Assembly (NCBI GenBank): GCA_964023275.1
Contig: OZ029914.1
Location: 41,643,924-41,707,923 of the forward strand
Source of the DNA: Norana najaformis
Lineage: Eukaryota > Annelida > Clitellata > Crassiclitellata > Hormogastridae
Length of the DNA: 64,000 bases
Reading direction: 5' to 3'
Shown: piece by piece, positions 1-11,439 of the stretch
Numbering within the stretch: the stretch's first letter is position 1
How the letters are laid out: every line of letters begins with the position of its first letter
Made by a program: the position numbers and the translations under genes
The notes under the pieces: generated by a model
Databases searched by the model: none
What the model saw: only the letters and a program-made list of their open reading frames with translations
What the model was told of the DNA's origin: nothing

Positions 1-2281
1 TTGTCAAGTAAGCAGGTATATTTCGCAGCTTTTCTGAGGCCTCGGGTCTTAGGAAGATTGAGAGTGACACTAAAAAGTTATTCAATAAGCCAACATTCAT
101 GTTTGATTTTCTATGGGAGGCATTTGCGGCAGAGAACCTAACCGGTGCTGAAACTGTTTACTATTTGGATGGAAAGCAATCCGTGGAATAATTCACTAGC
201 TGTCGTCCAGAAAGCTATGCTTCTAAAAGGTTCTGTAAATGAGTTCAAGCATGCAAATGCGTTACTTTGACCATTCCAACTTTTATATCAGACATTTTTT
301 TCATTGCTTCAATATTTATGCGTGTTACATATAAACTGATGAAGTTTTACATATTACGTCAAGTTTTACATATTACGTCATATTACGTGCTACTATTTTG
401 ATCTAAGTAAGAGAGCATGCGTGTATTGTACGAACATCTGCCACTTGACTCAAACGTGTTGGAGATTCATGTGGCGCCTTCATACCCCTTCGAATGCACT
501 TATAGATATTTAAAGTTATACAACGGTTGTTTTAGATGGAGACATTGAAATTGTGAACGTTTTACCTTATCTAGTAGCGTTTTCGTCGTGCAGCTGTTGT
601 ATTTGCAGTCATTGTAAATGTGAAACATTATCAATGTGTTCTATTTCTAGGTGCATGCTTATTTTAGGTTAGGTGCATATTTATGAGTTTAAGTACTTAA
701 GCACTTTAAGTACTTACGTGTGCGGCTGATGTTTGCTTATGTAGTTAAATGATTTAAAGCGATCAGTTTCCTTTCAGTTTGGTTGGCAACTTTTCCTTTT
801 GATCTAGGCTCGTCTTGCTTAAACGACATTTGCAATTCCTGGAAACAACCTATTAGTAAGAGCTGTCTAATAATGATACTGAATTCATTATACTTGAAAG
901 CTAAAATAGTTATAAATCTAGGTCAAGTTTTGAGTCCTAGCATCTTACACAGATTGATACAAAATTATACGAAAACACACAATAAGTGCACTACTATATT
1001 GTCCCAGCCATCCAGCGAGCTACTTCGAGCCAAGAAAACTGGTTTCCTGAATATGTCATCTAAACGCAGTCGTGTGATTTATTAGTTTTGTTCCAAGTGC
1101 AATTAGGTATGATAATTGCTTAAGTAAAATTAAATTACGGTTCGCTCTAAATAATACTTTTAATTAAGCATTGCCTATTGTAAAAAAGTTAAGCACAAAT
1201 AGCAGTTACAGGAATTTATTATGTATTCATGTATCCGTTACCGTATGCATTTATTGTGAATTTATCACGGTATGCAACTGGATATTTCTGTAGAGCCTTA
1301 ACGAATCTCTCACAATCTCTGGAACATGGTTATCTAAGTGCTGGTCTTGATAAAATAAATATGTAATATGATAACATTTATATACCGCCAGTTCTGCCTC
1401 CCATTTTTGAAATGCCCTCGTTGCTTTAGAGACAAATAACTTTTTCCGAAAAGGGATGAACGTTTCTAGGCATCAGTTTAAAAAATAAATAAGCAAAAAA
1501 CATCTATATATCACCAGCTGTTCCTTCCCGGAATCCTGAGCAGTGGACGATATTTCAGGACAGAAGATCATGGACAGAAGCCAAATGTTGACTTCAGTTT
1601 TATATCGATTTTGACAACTGAGGGATCCAGAGTATGATGCATTTATAGTCTAATTGTAGCGGACTGGATATGAGAACTGGCTTATGAAAGCGGTGTTTGC
1701 AGGATGGAGCTAATTCTGAGGCGGACACTTGACAATTGAGCAAGTCCACTCTGAAACAACTTACTTGTTTAGTGCCACCGAATAACGTACTGTCAAAGTC
1801 GGTCATCCCGCTTTCGTATAGCAATGTTTGCATCTTGAATGATGAGCACTCGCTTTGCAATTGTGGTAAACATAAGGATGAACATTGTGGCCTAACTTTA
1901 TGACGGCCATCTGGCGATTAACTAGACCACGAAATGAGCATACTTCACCAACGTTTCTGCAGATGCATGAGAACCTTTGAACCATAATGGAAGCCTATAT
2001 CATTTCTCCTACTTGGTTCTGTGTACGTGATCACATAATAATCCTAATGTCGTCACCATTTTGCATTTACAGTTCAACTGAACGGTTTAAAGTCTCGTTA
2101 ATTGTCTAGCATTTTTCTCGAAATGCTTTTATCTGATTCGGTGCTATAGATACCGGTATTAACCAAAAAGAGAAAGCAAGTTTCTAGATATGGGATTAGT
2201 GTAACAGCAGATTAAGCCTGAAAATACTTAATACTTAATACCAGTTCATAGAATTCAACTTGTGTGTTTACAATCTTTTAG
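1..2281 (+). other. R0: last intron of a receptor gene that starts before the window
   Basis: This stretch is non-coding and aligns by eye with 30,910-33,136, the last intron of R2. Shared landmarks are the TTTCTGAGGCCTCGGGTC block near 30, the TCCCAGCCATCCAGCGAGC block near 1000 and the GGCCATCTGGCGATTAACTAGA block near 1905. It ends at a CTTTTAG acceptor at 2281. The longest open frame (783-1085) is not kept open in the R2 copy, so I do not call a gene here. Confidence 0.7.
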
Positions 2282-2485
2282 AATGTTGGCATGGACGGAA
2301 CTATCTACACGGAAGTCAGCATAGCAAGAGGAAGTCACGGGCCTCCCATAATGCAACAACGCGAACCTTTGTTCAACACATCAGTCTATGCACAAATGGA
2401 CCACACGGTTCACAATATACCGCCACCACGTCAACCCAAAGTAATAATACGCGAACAGTATCTTCTTGACGGAACTGATGCTTGA
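2282..2485 (+). CDS. R0: last exon, type I cytoplasmic tail
   Basis: This is the terminal exon of a type I receptor whose other exons lie upstream of the window. The phase 0 start follows the acceptor CTTTTAG, the same junction as in R2 at 33,137. It encodes 67 residues: a TIYTEV motif (TxYxxV, the ITSM consensus), then TSVYAQM (YxxM, a PI3-kinase SH2-type site), then a proline-rich NIPPPRQ stretch. It diverges from R2 only at the C-terminus, where it adds a REQYLLDG extension, so the stop position is shifted. The reading frame and tyrosine motifs are kept in both copies although the surrounding intron has drifted, which supports it as a coding exon. Tyrosine phosphorylation is inferred from the motifs. 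Confidence 0.7.
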   Translation, partial: NVGMDGTIYTEVSIARGSHGPPIMQQREPLFNTSVYAQMDHTVHNIPPPRQPKVIIREQYLLDGTDA

Positions 2486-2576
2486 TAGAGTCAACCGGCT
2501 GAGACTCAAACACAATATCAATCTGATGACAGGGCATATATCTAAATATACAGACGAATACATACGTATTGGCAAA

Positions 2577-2685
2577 CATACATGCATGCATGTATACGTG
2601 CATATGTATATAAGTACGTACTGTATGTATGTATGTAGGCATGCATATATTCATGTATGCATGTATGTATGTATGCAGTTTGTAT
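2577..2685. repeat. (TATG)n / (TGCA)n microsatellite
   Basis: Imperfect TATG, TACG and CATGCATG tandem repeats follow R0. They generate spurious Tyr/Met/Cys/His-rich open frames on both strands. Confidence 0.85.
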
Positions 2686-3568
2686 TAAGTACGTATATTT
2701 ATGTTTGCAAACAAGTACAAATAATTGCAAAAACGCGCAGGCTACTATGTAGTTCACGATTGCACAATAGTTTGCAGATTAATGTAAGTATTTGTAAATG
2801 GTCCAGGTTTTTACATGTATGAAAGTAAACCATCCAGTCTTCTTGATAAGAAACTTTGTACAATACTAACAGACTACTTACTAAATAAGTTATATCACTT
2901 AAGAGTAAACTATGGAACTGAACATCATTTTCTTTACTGATATCTGAGATCATTATTGGGACTTTTTAATTTGTGGGCTCATGTGGCCGGCTTAACATGA
3001 TGTATGGACTATCGACGCCGATGCTGGTTGAGAGCTAAGAAAAATTCGTCAACAAGGAAGCCTCTCATTCTTTCACCTTGCATCATCGCCCAGTTGGAAG
3101 TGAGGCAGAACAATAACAGCTCTCTGCAGTTCATACTAAAATGCTTCAGAATCTATGCATGGTTATCAGTCAGATGCATGCATGTAAATATGTATGTATG
3201 TATGTATGCATCTATGTAGGTAGGTAAGAAGGTAAATAGGCATGTGTGCAAGTAGTTGGCTTTATGCTTCAATGTTATTGTTATTTAACGACACGCTCGT
3301 GTTGTTCTGCACAGTATAATAACAGGACTGGTGATTTAAGACTGGCGTAGGACTTATGCAATACCACCCACTCCCACTGATCACTGGTAGAACAGCGTGA
3401 TTGCTCGACGCCAGCGGACAATTAGAGACAGGTAGGTATCTCTCAGCAGGTTTTAGTATTCGATGACTTAACTATATGCTGTTCATACAGTGACGAATCC
3501 AAACGAATCTCATAGTCTTTTCTCTTGGGCTAAATTTGATTACAAGGCTCACGCGTTGTGCAAGCAAT
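2686..3568. other. Intergenic sequence with a second TATG microsatellite
   Basis: No gene was recognised. A short (TATG)n tract lies at 3180-3220. Confidence 0.5.
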
Positions 3569-3684
3569 AATGTCCTTCCAGCGATAGTTATTATTTACTT
3601 CACTGTGACTGTTGTTATTGTGTTTTTGAGTATAGTAGTAATCCTGAGGGATATACAAATTTTGCCTTCAAACACTGAATCAAG
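3569..3684 (+). other. Possible orphan transmembrane exon
   Basis: The plus-strand frame encodes a continuous hydrophobic stretch beginning NVLPAIVIIYFTVTVV, about 25 residues long. It is closed by a basic/acidic LRDIQ juxtamembrane segment and followed by a good donor, CAAG|GTATGT, at 3685. A strong acceptor (TTCATACAG at about 3489) is out of frame with it. The end phase is 2, not the phase 1 of the receptor TM exons. It could be a decayed TM exon of a related receptor, or a chance hydrophobic frame in AT-rich DNA. Confidence 0.28.
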
Positions 3685-3689
3685 GTATG

Positions 3690-4299
3690 TAGCCTAAGGT
3701 ATATTACTCTGAGCCATGACAGAGAATTACAGTACAATCGGGAATAACTATTTACACCATAAGTCGATTCTTTGTGTCGATGGAACAGATGATTCGAGAA
3801 AAATACGTATTGCTATTTAATACATAATCAATTGAATTTGATCGATTTAAATAATTAAATGCAAATAGTAAAGTATTGTGAGCACATTGTATTCTGTGGA
3901 ACAAGTGATTCTATCCATGCATCCATTTGTGACCAAAAGCTCATGCGAATCTTTAAATCCAATCACATGGTCCAGTTTCCTTCTCCATTCGTCCACAGAA
4001 GCAGAGAGGTGCGTGGCTTAAGCTGCTCCATAACTGCAGTCAGTTTACGTCAAATAATCATATTGCTATGACACTTATACAGAGTATTTCCTTTGAAAGC
4101 TTCACATTCTTCTCTACTGACCTAAACTAACAAACACCTGCTTAACTCACACAATATTTGACAATGTTGAGTTTGAAATGTCTTAGCAAATAGTATGTTT
4201 GCTAATTATGAAGGATATTTAATCATTACATAGTACAAACAATAAACAAACTTGTAGCGATGTCGCGTTCATGCAAAACCTTGGACAAATTTATCAGCT
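3690..4299. other. Intergenic, nothing recognised
   Basis: I see no coding pattern or repeat here that I can name. Confidence 0.4.
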
Positions 4300-4568
4300 A
4301 CACCAAACTTTCCCTGACATGAGACTATCGGTCCGATTTCTCACGGCGCGGATTCAGCAATTCTGCATCAACCATATGGAATAGTCTTCCTGTTTACATT
4401 ACTCACGACAGTATCTCGCTAGACACATTCGTAAAGCGACTGAAGACCTATTTGTATCGTATTGTTTTCGTAGTCTGACCGCTGTGACCCACCCACGCCT
4501 ACGATTCCTCGCTCTGCTGATGGACATATGGCATGTTAACAAATGAATTACTTACTTACTTACTTAAC
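4300..4568 (+). mobile_element. Non-LTR retrotransposon 3' fragment (CR1/L2-like)
   Basis: The frame running to the TGA near 4478 reads SNSASTIWNSLPVYI and then LDTFVKRLKTYLY. This is the conserved C-terminal tail of CR1/L2-type ORF2 proteins, which typically read ..WNSLP..LR.. and ..F[KR]..LK..L. It is followed by about 90 bp of 3' sequence and a short (TTAC)n tail at 4550-4568, as expected for a LINE 3' end. Only the end of the element is present, consistent with 5' truncation at insertion. Confidence 0.75.
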
Positions 4569-5514
4569 GATCTGTCCGCATTAAATGTCATAATGTCCGT
4601 AACATTGGACCGGAGTAAGCCAAATATATCTCACCAAAGTAAAGGTTAAAACATACACAGATTTGTGATAACTAGCAATTAAAATTGTTCATACAAGTAG
4701 CGGTAGTAATAGTGGTGGTAGTGTTTCTTTTAGAATAAAATTTGAAGATATAATGTGATGTACGTACACATACGATATATCTGTGGGATCATCTATATAG
4801 CATCTCTCTAGGAACCTTTTAAATAGCTGTGAAGAGATGTACTAATTATCGGCGTCATATGATAATTTTAGGGTAACTTTTGTGTTCTGCTACATCAACC
4901 TTTTCTGACAGTTGGAAGATTAGTGAAAATGAAAGTATGAGTTGTGGCGGTGGTTGTGGTGATGGTAGTGGGTTGAGAAAAATTATTAGTAATAAGAAAT
5001 TCAGCAATTATTATAAAAATAAAAAATGTTCAAAATATAAATATGAATATAATAAAATTATATTAATCTTTACAATTAATTAAATAGGATTAAAATTATA
5101 ATTAAACGTAATTGTAATTTCTTTTCAATAATGTTTAAAATAAACCTTGCGTGGGCCTGTGTTAGGGTTATGGCTGTGGTTATGGTTAGGGATAGGTAAA
5201 TCAGTTCGAATTGCGTCACATATAAGGGTATTCAGGTAGGCAAGAGGATAAAAAATATTAAAAATTGCTGCACCATATATACCTTCTAAAAAGTATTTCA
5301 GTAGAATCAAAGTACAAGCCGATAGGGTGGTGATGTGAAAACATGTCCTTTAAAAACATGAGTGTTTTACTCAAATAGACGACAGGCGATGCCCTGTGGT
5401 AATGCAACAGAGGGTGACATTGAATAAAACAAATGAATAACCAAGTAAATTAATAAATACAATTCAAATAGACAACAAACGAGTTATTACAATGAACACA
5501 GTATTTGAAAAAAG
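4569..5514. other. Intergenic, AT-rich low complexity
   Basis: This contains an AT-rich tract (4980-5120) and a short degenerate GGTTATGG/GGTTAGGG run (5160-5195) too irregular to be telomeric. No gene is recognised. Confidence 0.45.
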
Positions 5515-5800
5515 TGAGATTCTGATTAATCGCCAGATGGCCGCAGTAAAGTTTGACTGCGGCATTCACCTTTATGTTAGTCAACGTTGCAAAGCGAGAG
5601 TTGGTCATTCAAGATGCAAATATCGCTATAGGAAATAGGAATGACTGACTGATTTGATGGGACGTCAATCGGTAGCAATCTGTAGCTGTATTGCAATGCA
5701 GCGAGTATCTCGATGCTTGGCTAAAGGATCCATCTGTAAAAATTCTCTTTACCTTCCTAAGCCAGAGAGAGCGCATTTTGTGAATTGTCTGCATAGATGC
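5515..5800 (-). pseudogene. Inverted copy of part of the type I receptor last intron
   Basis: Read on the minus strand, 5640 to 5525 matches plus-strand 1805 to 1925, including GCATCTTGAATGA, CTCGCTTTGCAA and GGCCATCTGGCGATTAA. The same block occurs in R2 near 32,650-32,780. The matching sequence in R0 and R2 is intronic, so this is not coding. It shows that part of a type I receptor gene sits here inverted. No tail exon was found where one would be expected further down the minus strand (around 5,170). Confidence 0.65.
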
Positions 5801-7014
5801 GTAAAAAAATAATGACGATGTTTAATTACTCTCCAACGGTAAACAAGCGACGTCGCTTAAGTCTGCCCCAGCTAAATTTATCGGAAATAAGTTTCTTTGG
5901 CGGTATGGCCAAACGTCTCTAACATCTTGAGATATTCATTTTTATGACTGGTCTATCGTTATAAAATACGTTTCTCAGTGTTACCAATTCTGGATCAAAC
6001 TTGCTGGTCCTTGCTGGTTTGATCTATAAAGCAAACAGCACGATAATTAACGCGAATGCACATCCAGGCCGTTTGCTTCATCGTCTGCTATTTAAAGTGT
6101 GCCCTTCAAATGTATGTGTAAAATTTCTCAAATCCCCAAACCACGACCACCAGCAATTTACGTTCTCTCTTCAGTGGCAAACTTAACGGTCTGTTAGGGC
6201 GTTTGCTCCAGTAGGTTCATCCACCACAGTCCATTTAATTCATTTAACACACTTTGCCGTTGGAGGCTAAGTAGAATGCGCGCTCCTTTTAAAACGTGCG
6301 ACGAGCGATTGTGTATGCAAGACTGTTTGCCGGTTTTGATAAAAAAACAATCATCAGCAATCTGTGTACCTAGCTACTCGCCGGAAAGCGTGGGATAAGA
6401 TGACTGGCCAGTTTCATATAACCGTTGATTTTTTTTGTTACATATCGCCCTGCCGGATTCATCTGTGAGTTTTCTCCCGCAGCTTTCTTTCTATCTTTAA
6501 TCACCTGCTAGTCAATAAGGGCCAGGCTTACTTAATGAATGTTGGCCTTCACTCACCATGTCATACGTAACGTCATTGGGTGTTTAGGCACCACAGTAGT
6601 CTTAACGGGGTGACGACATCATTCGCCACTCTACCGCACTCTGATAGAGACTGCTTATTGGTCGATGAATCGTCGTTTATTTCGCAGCTAACCTCAAGTC
6701 GCAAAGTCGTTTACAAATAACTGGCAAAAAACTAGTTTCTATTTTCGATCGTTTGATTTACAATGTCTATTTGCAATTTCCAATTTACACAGGTCCCCCT
6801 TAAACATAATTAAAAACAACTGCGATATAGTCACACAAAAGAAATCACCAAAAAATATTGTTTAAAAAAGATTATTTTCTGTTTTACATGTATCATTTCT
6901 GCTCCCTTCCCAATAACATTTATGTTTAACCTGAGCGTATTTAACATCAATACTAAAACATTGAGCAATTAAGCAACACGATTACCGGATATGTAAATGT
7001 TTTGACTTTCCCCT
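5801..7014. other. Intergenic or intron of an inverted relic, nothing recognised
   Basis: No convincing exon on either strand. It lies between the inverted intron block and the minus-strand TM exon, so it may be degenerate intron of an inverted receptor. Confidence 0.35.
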
Positions 7015-7157
7015 TCAGATGTCAGTGGATTCCTTTTGTTGCAGCGGTGATAAAGTGATTATAATAGCAACTAAACCTACGATAAGAATTACTGGTATAA
7101 CAGCAGGTATGACAGAAGTTGATTGGCTTTCTGTAGTTTTGAGCTCATCGTTCAGAT
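7015..7157 (-). CDS. Minus-strand transmembrane exon of an inverted receptor relic
   Basis: The minus strand starts after a TTATTTTTATCAG acceptor in phase 1, as all receptor TM exons here do. It encodes a Ser/Thr/Glu-rich stalk (DELKTTESQSTS), then a hydrophobic helix (VIPAVIPVILIVGLVAIIITL), then SPLQQKESTDI and a TGA at 7017-7015. This matches the layout of the array's TM exons but is diverged. It ends in a stop rather than a splice donor, so a product would have almost no tail. No Ig exon was found further along the minus strand up to 10.5 kb. An orphan exon or relic is most likely; a chance hydrophobic frame is possible. Confidence 0.45.
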
Positions 7158-8349
7158 CTGATAAAAATAACAAAATGCGATAGGCAAACGGTTATTATCT
7201 AACACGTTTAAACAAAAACTAATCATCCCTTTAATAATCTTTGACTAGAGAATGAAACTTGGCAGAATCTGTAGTCATTCTGTAACTCTCAAATTTTGTT
7301 TTTAAGCGTTCATTGACACAAGGATAGGTCTCTGCTAGATCTGTCAATCAAATTATATCGTCCCGATCCGATTTACTGTATGGCCTGACAAGTCCCTCTC
7401 CACCAGTGTAGACGTCACCTGCTTACCATATTGTCAAGTAACAGCTTTGTTTGTGTCAGTTGAACATTATTTATTTATTATTTACTGCCGTAATTATTTA
7501 TTATTTACTGCAGTCCAACTGCGGACAACTGCACGATCAGCTTCTTCTTCACCTGGTCGTTTATATATAATCGATGTTCCTCTTTTAATTAATATACTTG
7601 TCAATCATGAACATTAACAACTATCGTTCGAACGACAAACAGGCAAAAGTTCGTCTATTCAATTACGTGAAGACGCCTTAATATTGCTGCCTTAGATTTT
7701 TACACATGCCACTCTCATACTCGTCGTTAAGCGGGGTACTTAATGCCGGCTGTTCGGCCACTCTGTAAAAATCTTGTGCGAACTGGAATTATGGTTTCAC
7801 TACGACTGGATTTATTCAGCGGTTTAGCTTGTGCAAGTTTTACGGAGTCGACTACTACTAAGCTGTTTTCTTGTGTTTTGTTGTCAAATTCTGTTTTTTT
7901 ATCCTTGTGTAATTTTTCTGAATTCTTTGCCTTGCTTGGGGAAAGGTGAAACTGGAAACGGGAAATGCGCTAGAGAAACAAGTCTACTTGCTTACTATTC
8001 TAGATGCATGGTGTTTTTGCATTTATGAAAGTTTCACAGCAACAGTATTTTTATTTCACAGAAACAATGCAGTAGGATTAGGTGAAAAGCTTGGTCCCTG
8101 TTCCCAGATTAGAATGATTCGTATTTTTTTCTCTTGAATAATGATCATTTAATGATTAAAAAGGACATAGTTTTTCTGTTTCTTTTTCTGTTGCTGGCCA
8201 AAGGTTCTGCAAAACACTGAAAGAATCTGTTAGCTCTGCTGTGTATCCTTTTTCGACTCGACGCTTTTATTTCATCCTGCTTATCATCCTTGAGTTGCAT
8301 TTCTGTCTCACACGACTGACCCTTGGAAATTACTGGATTGCGAATCTGT
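7158..8349. other. Intergenic, nothing recognised
   Basis: A short direct duplication (TTATTTATTATTTACTGC) lies at about 7468-7512. Short open frames at 7743-8137 have no recognisable motif. Confidence 0.35.
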
Positions 8350-8570
8350 TTTGCAGCGTCATCGACTGATGCCAAGTGCATTATTATGATAGCGCTATAG
8401 AAGTTCTAAGATTGCATTGAGATTATCTATTTATTTAGCGCTACTATCTAAAGACAAAGTATTGATCGATGTCGCTGATCAATCGTGGGTAAAGGACTTG
8501 TTCAAAATCCCAAACAATTACAGTCTCAGAGGAACTTTAAACGTGCACACTCCGCTTTGCAAGGCTAGGG
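8350..8570. repeat. Dispersed repeat with GCGCTATAGAAG core
   Basis: It contains TCATCGACTGATGCC..AGCGCTATAGAAGTTCTAAG and then TTTATTTAGCGCTACTATCTAAAGAC..GATCAATCGTG. Related blocks occur at 9062-9130, 29,585-29,690 and 38,885-38,960, and inverted at 21,100-21,150 and 56,870-56,920. It is probably SINE/MITE tail material. No protein is supported. Confidence 0.55.
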
Positions 8571-9061
8571 TGAGACCAGTAGGCCATTGTGTCATGCAAG
8601 TTAGCCAAGGCACAAGATTCTTCGGTATTGACAGTATACCATATGAAAATTTAGGCTTAACATATTCAGAAGTAGTATGATAATAAAAAGACGACAGATT
8701 AATACACGGGTCAGTTGGATCATGGAATTAGGGTCATAAAAACAGGAGTGCCTATTTATGACATGGAAGAGGGAGACCATCAACTAATGACGTAAAGGAA
8801 GGATATAATGATGAAAGAATGCTGAATTAGCCTGATTCATCATCATCATATATGTAGTGACCCTCTCTAAAGTGATGCCGTTTTAACAACATATTGCCAG
8901 CAACTTGTGTTCGTGACCCTCTTAAAATTATCTTCCGAGCTAACCTGAAAATTTCAGACTGTTTGTGGCTCTTAATGTTTCCTGTTTCCCGGCTTCAATG
9001 TGCACTTCTAAACTTTGTAGCGACAGCATTATTAAATTATAGTCGTATTGTATTGTGTTGA

Positions 9062-9130
9062 AGCAACCATCGACCGAAGCCATGTGTATTGTGATAACGG
9101 TGCCAAAAAGTCATTAGATTAGACTAGACT
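9062..9130 (+). repeat. Copy of the ACCATCGACxGAxGCC repeat with a GATTA tail
   Basis: CAACCATCGACCGAAGCCATGTG is followed by ATTAGATTAGACTAGAC, the same order of blocks as at 29,585-29,690. Confidence 0.5.
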
Positions 9131-9204
9131 ATGTTTCAGTGAAGGTGATGTTAAACAGACATAAATGACACTTGAAATGCTGTTCACTCACTGCAATATA
9201 GGAT

Positions 9205-10030
9205 GTCTCTCAATGATCTTTGATAAAAACATGAGGTTTGACATCGGTCGGTAGTTGCCTATTACATCCATGTCCTATCCCAGCCTTCTCAGGGAAAGTA
9301 TGTTTCAAGCCGAAGCCAGCAAACAGCTTCCTCAGCTGCTCCGCCCAGGGATAGCTGAGATCCTCCACGTGAACATCGAGATCACCTGTCACAACCATCT
9401 GGCTATTAAATGTGGCTAATGCCTCAAAGAGGACAGTGAACTCTTTGATGTACGGAGACGATGGAGGCAGAGAGCCCGGGCGGTAGACAGCGGCAACCGC
9501 AACTGGGCCACGTGACGTTGAGAACGAGCAGAGGATGACCTCGGATGTAGTATACTTCACTTACTCGTTTCGCCCGCAGGTTTGTACGATGGAAGATTGC
9601 AATCCCTCCTCCACCGCGATAAGGAGTGAGAAGGTCAGAACTGCGCCGTGACGACTCGACGAGGAGGTACCCCTTAGGCGCGGCCCTTTGAAGTGCGACA
9701 TCCGAAGCCGACTGATGCCATGTTTCGACCGCAACAAGGATATCAAGAGCCTAGCTAGTAATAGTATCAGCAACCGTCGTGGACTTGTTGCCGAGGCTTC
9801 GGACATTCCATGCCCCGAACCGAAGTCCAGTCGGTTGGGTTCTGCTATCGTCTGACGATGGAGGAGGAGGCAGACGCGTAGAGATCTCTTTGAGACCTCG
9901 GCCGCCAGATGCGCAACGTAAACAACGTTTTCCTCACAGAGCGTAGCACCGGCAGACTTACACGGTTGAGTAGCCTCAACGACTCAGAACTGTACACGAG
10001 CAGGTGCACACCTGGGGTGTGTCCATACCG
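9205..10030 (-). mobile_element. Non-LTR retrotransposon apurinic endonuclease fragment
   Basis: Minus-strand frames, broken by frameshifts, spell an APE-type endonuclease domain: LRFGAWNVRSLGNKS, then ILVAVETWHQSASD (the catalytic Glu region), then GGGIAIFHRTNLRAKRVSE, then VAAVYRPGSLPP and VVTGDLDVHVED (the family's GDFNxH block). A PPPPSSDD-like stretch precedes it. The reverse transcriptase is absent, so this is a dead 5' fragment. It lies just upstream of R1 Ig1 in the opposite orientation and may have disrupted the R1 leader or promoter, neither of which I could find. Confidence 0.8.
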
Positions 10031-10549
10031 CCAACACCAAAACTACACTTCGAACGCCAAGTCAATTAAGTAATCGAACAAAAAGGTATCCAGGAAAGTA
10101 CGTCAGAAGACTCTGTCATCTAACTGGAAAACTGGCCAAAAAAACTAGCAGAACCGACTGTTTTAACCGAGAAAAATAATAATAATAAGCTAGCTGATGA
10201 TTCAAACTATATAATCCATTAAAATAAAACTCTTAAAATCGAAAAAAATTTAAATTCAGTACCTTGAATGGGTTTGGTATTACTTGTGATTGCCAATATG
10301 CAATTAAAATTTTTGCCATATTGCTTCTCTAAAACTGGGGTTCTAATAAACACATTTAAGAGGTATGTATATTTGCACATTTGTACCGCGCTTTACAGAA
10401 TTTTTCAAGGGCACAAGTGATTCACATTAAAAGAACTGCTATTTGTATGTTCACCTGCAACTTATTTCCGTTTTTTAGATTAGCTGATTTACACCTGAGT
10501 CACTTGAATTCTTTCAAATAATTGCAACATTTTACTTATTTCATTTTAG

Positions 10550-10879
10550 ACAAAAGCCTGTTGGAGATTGACTTTCCACAAAACATAGCTGTTCTTGCCG
10601 GCCAACAGACAACAATTCACTGTCGATCAGAAGCTAACATATGGTGGAAATACAGAGCGAGAGCTGAACATATATGGGACGTAGTTCTCTTTAAAGATGG
10701 CAATTTCTCTGATGATTTTGAACGATTCACTATGGATTCTACTGAACCAAAGCAGTTTGATCAAATCAAACGCAACACACGACTGGCAGATGCAGGAACT
10801 TACGCTTGCGTTGAAACATTCCTAAACACAACAAATCATACAATAACTGCAGCCCACTATTCGGAATTGATTGTTATTG
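10550..10879 (+). CDS. R1: first Ig1 exon (V-like Ig domain)
   Basis: This 330-bp phase 1-1 exon lies between TTCATTTTAG and G|GTAAGC. It has the canonical Ig cysteines (TIHC at residue 25, TYAC at 87), the core Trp pair IWWKY at 32-33, and the DAGTYAC motif of V/I-set F strands. In R2, R4, R5 and R6, and in the disrupted second Ig1 of R1, two extra cysteines occur as DDCxRC at 57 and 60; here both are Phe (DDFERF). EPKRD is replaced by EHIWD. N-glycosylation sequons NFS, NTT and NHT are present. The frame is fully open. A leader exon is missing, so expression is doubtful. Confidence 0.8.
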
Positions 10880-11439
10880 GTAAGCGTTCATTTTGCAACA
10901 TATAAAACCACAGTGTCAAGAATAAAAGTTCTAACCAACACGAGCAAAAGTGGAATAAAATGGCTGTGTTCAAGACTTCTCTCAGTTGTTTAAATTATAC
11001 CTCGCGGAGTGCTTATATTGTTTAAACTGATAGGGCAAGATGAGAAAATTCAAAAGTAAATAATTGTAAAAAAATTCTAATATTCTGAAACGATAAAATT
11101 AACATTTAGATTTTCTTTATTCTTTAACGCCTGTAAGACATCTGATGTGTCCTAGGGTGCGACTCCGCAGAGATTAATTACAGGCAGAGAATGATAGACG
11201 AAGATCAAGAAATTGAAATATCGTTAAATTCTAAACGAAGGTCATATTGATTGCAATTGTCCGCCATAGCGTCTAAACATGAAGGCACCACAAACTTGAG
11301 TGAAGGTTAGCAGATGGCTTTTCTTGAAGTAGCCTTGAATTCATATATAAATTTTACCCAGCAATGGACTATTCAAATGAAAACACGGAAGAAATTATTT
11401 CTTCTCTACTAAATATTGCTCTAAGCATAATCGTAGAAT
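10880..11439 (+). other. R1 intron, unique part
   Basis: Non-coding; related by eye to the start of the Ig1-Ig2 introns of the other copies. Confidence 0.5.

Noticed and set aside
783-1085. 100-codon open frame on the plus strand
   Set aside because: Lies in the R0 last intron; the matching R2 sequence (31,650-31,950) has indels and stops, so the frame is not conserved.
2373-2822. Overlapping Tyr/Met/His-rich open frames on both strands
   Set aside because: Produced by the TATG/TGCA microsatellite, which lacks stops in several frames; no motif or splice support.
5160-5195. Telomere-like TTAGGG/TTATGG run
   Set aside because: Only a few irregular units; no long array.
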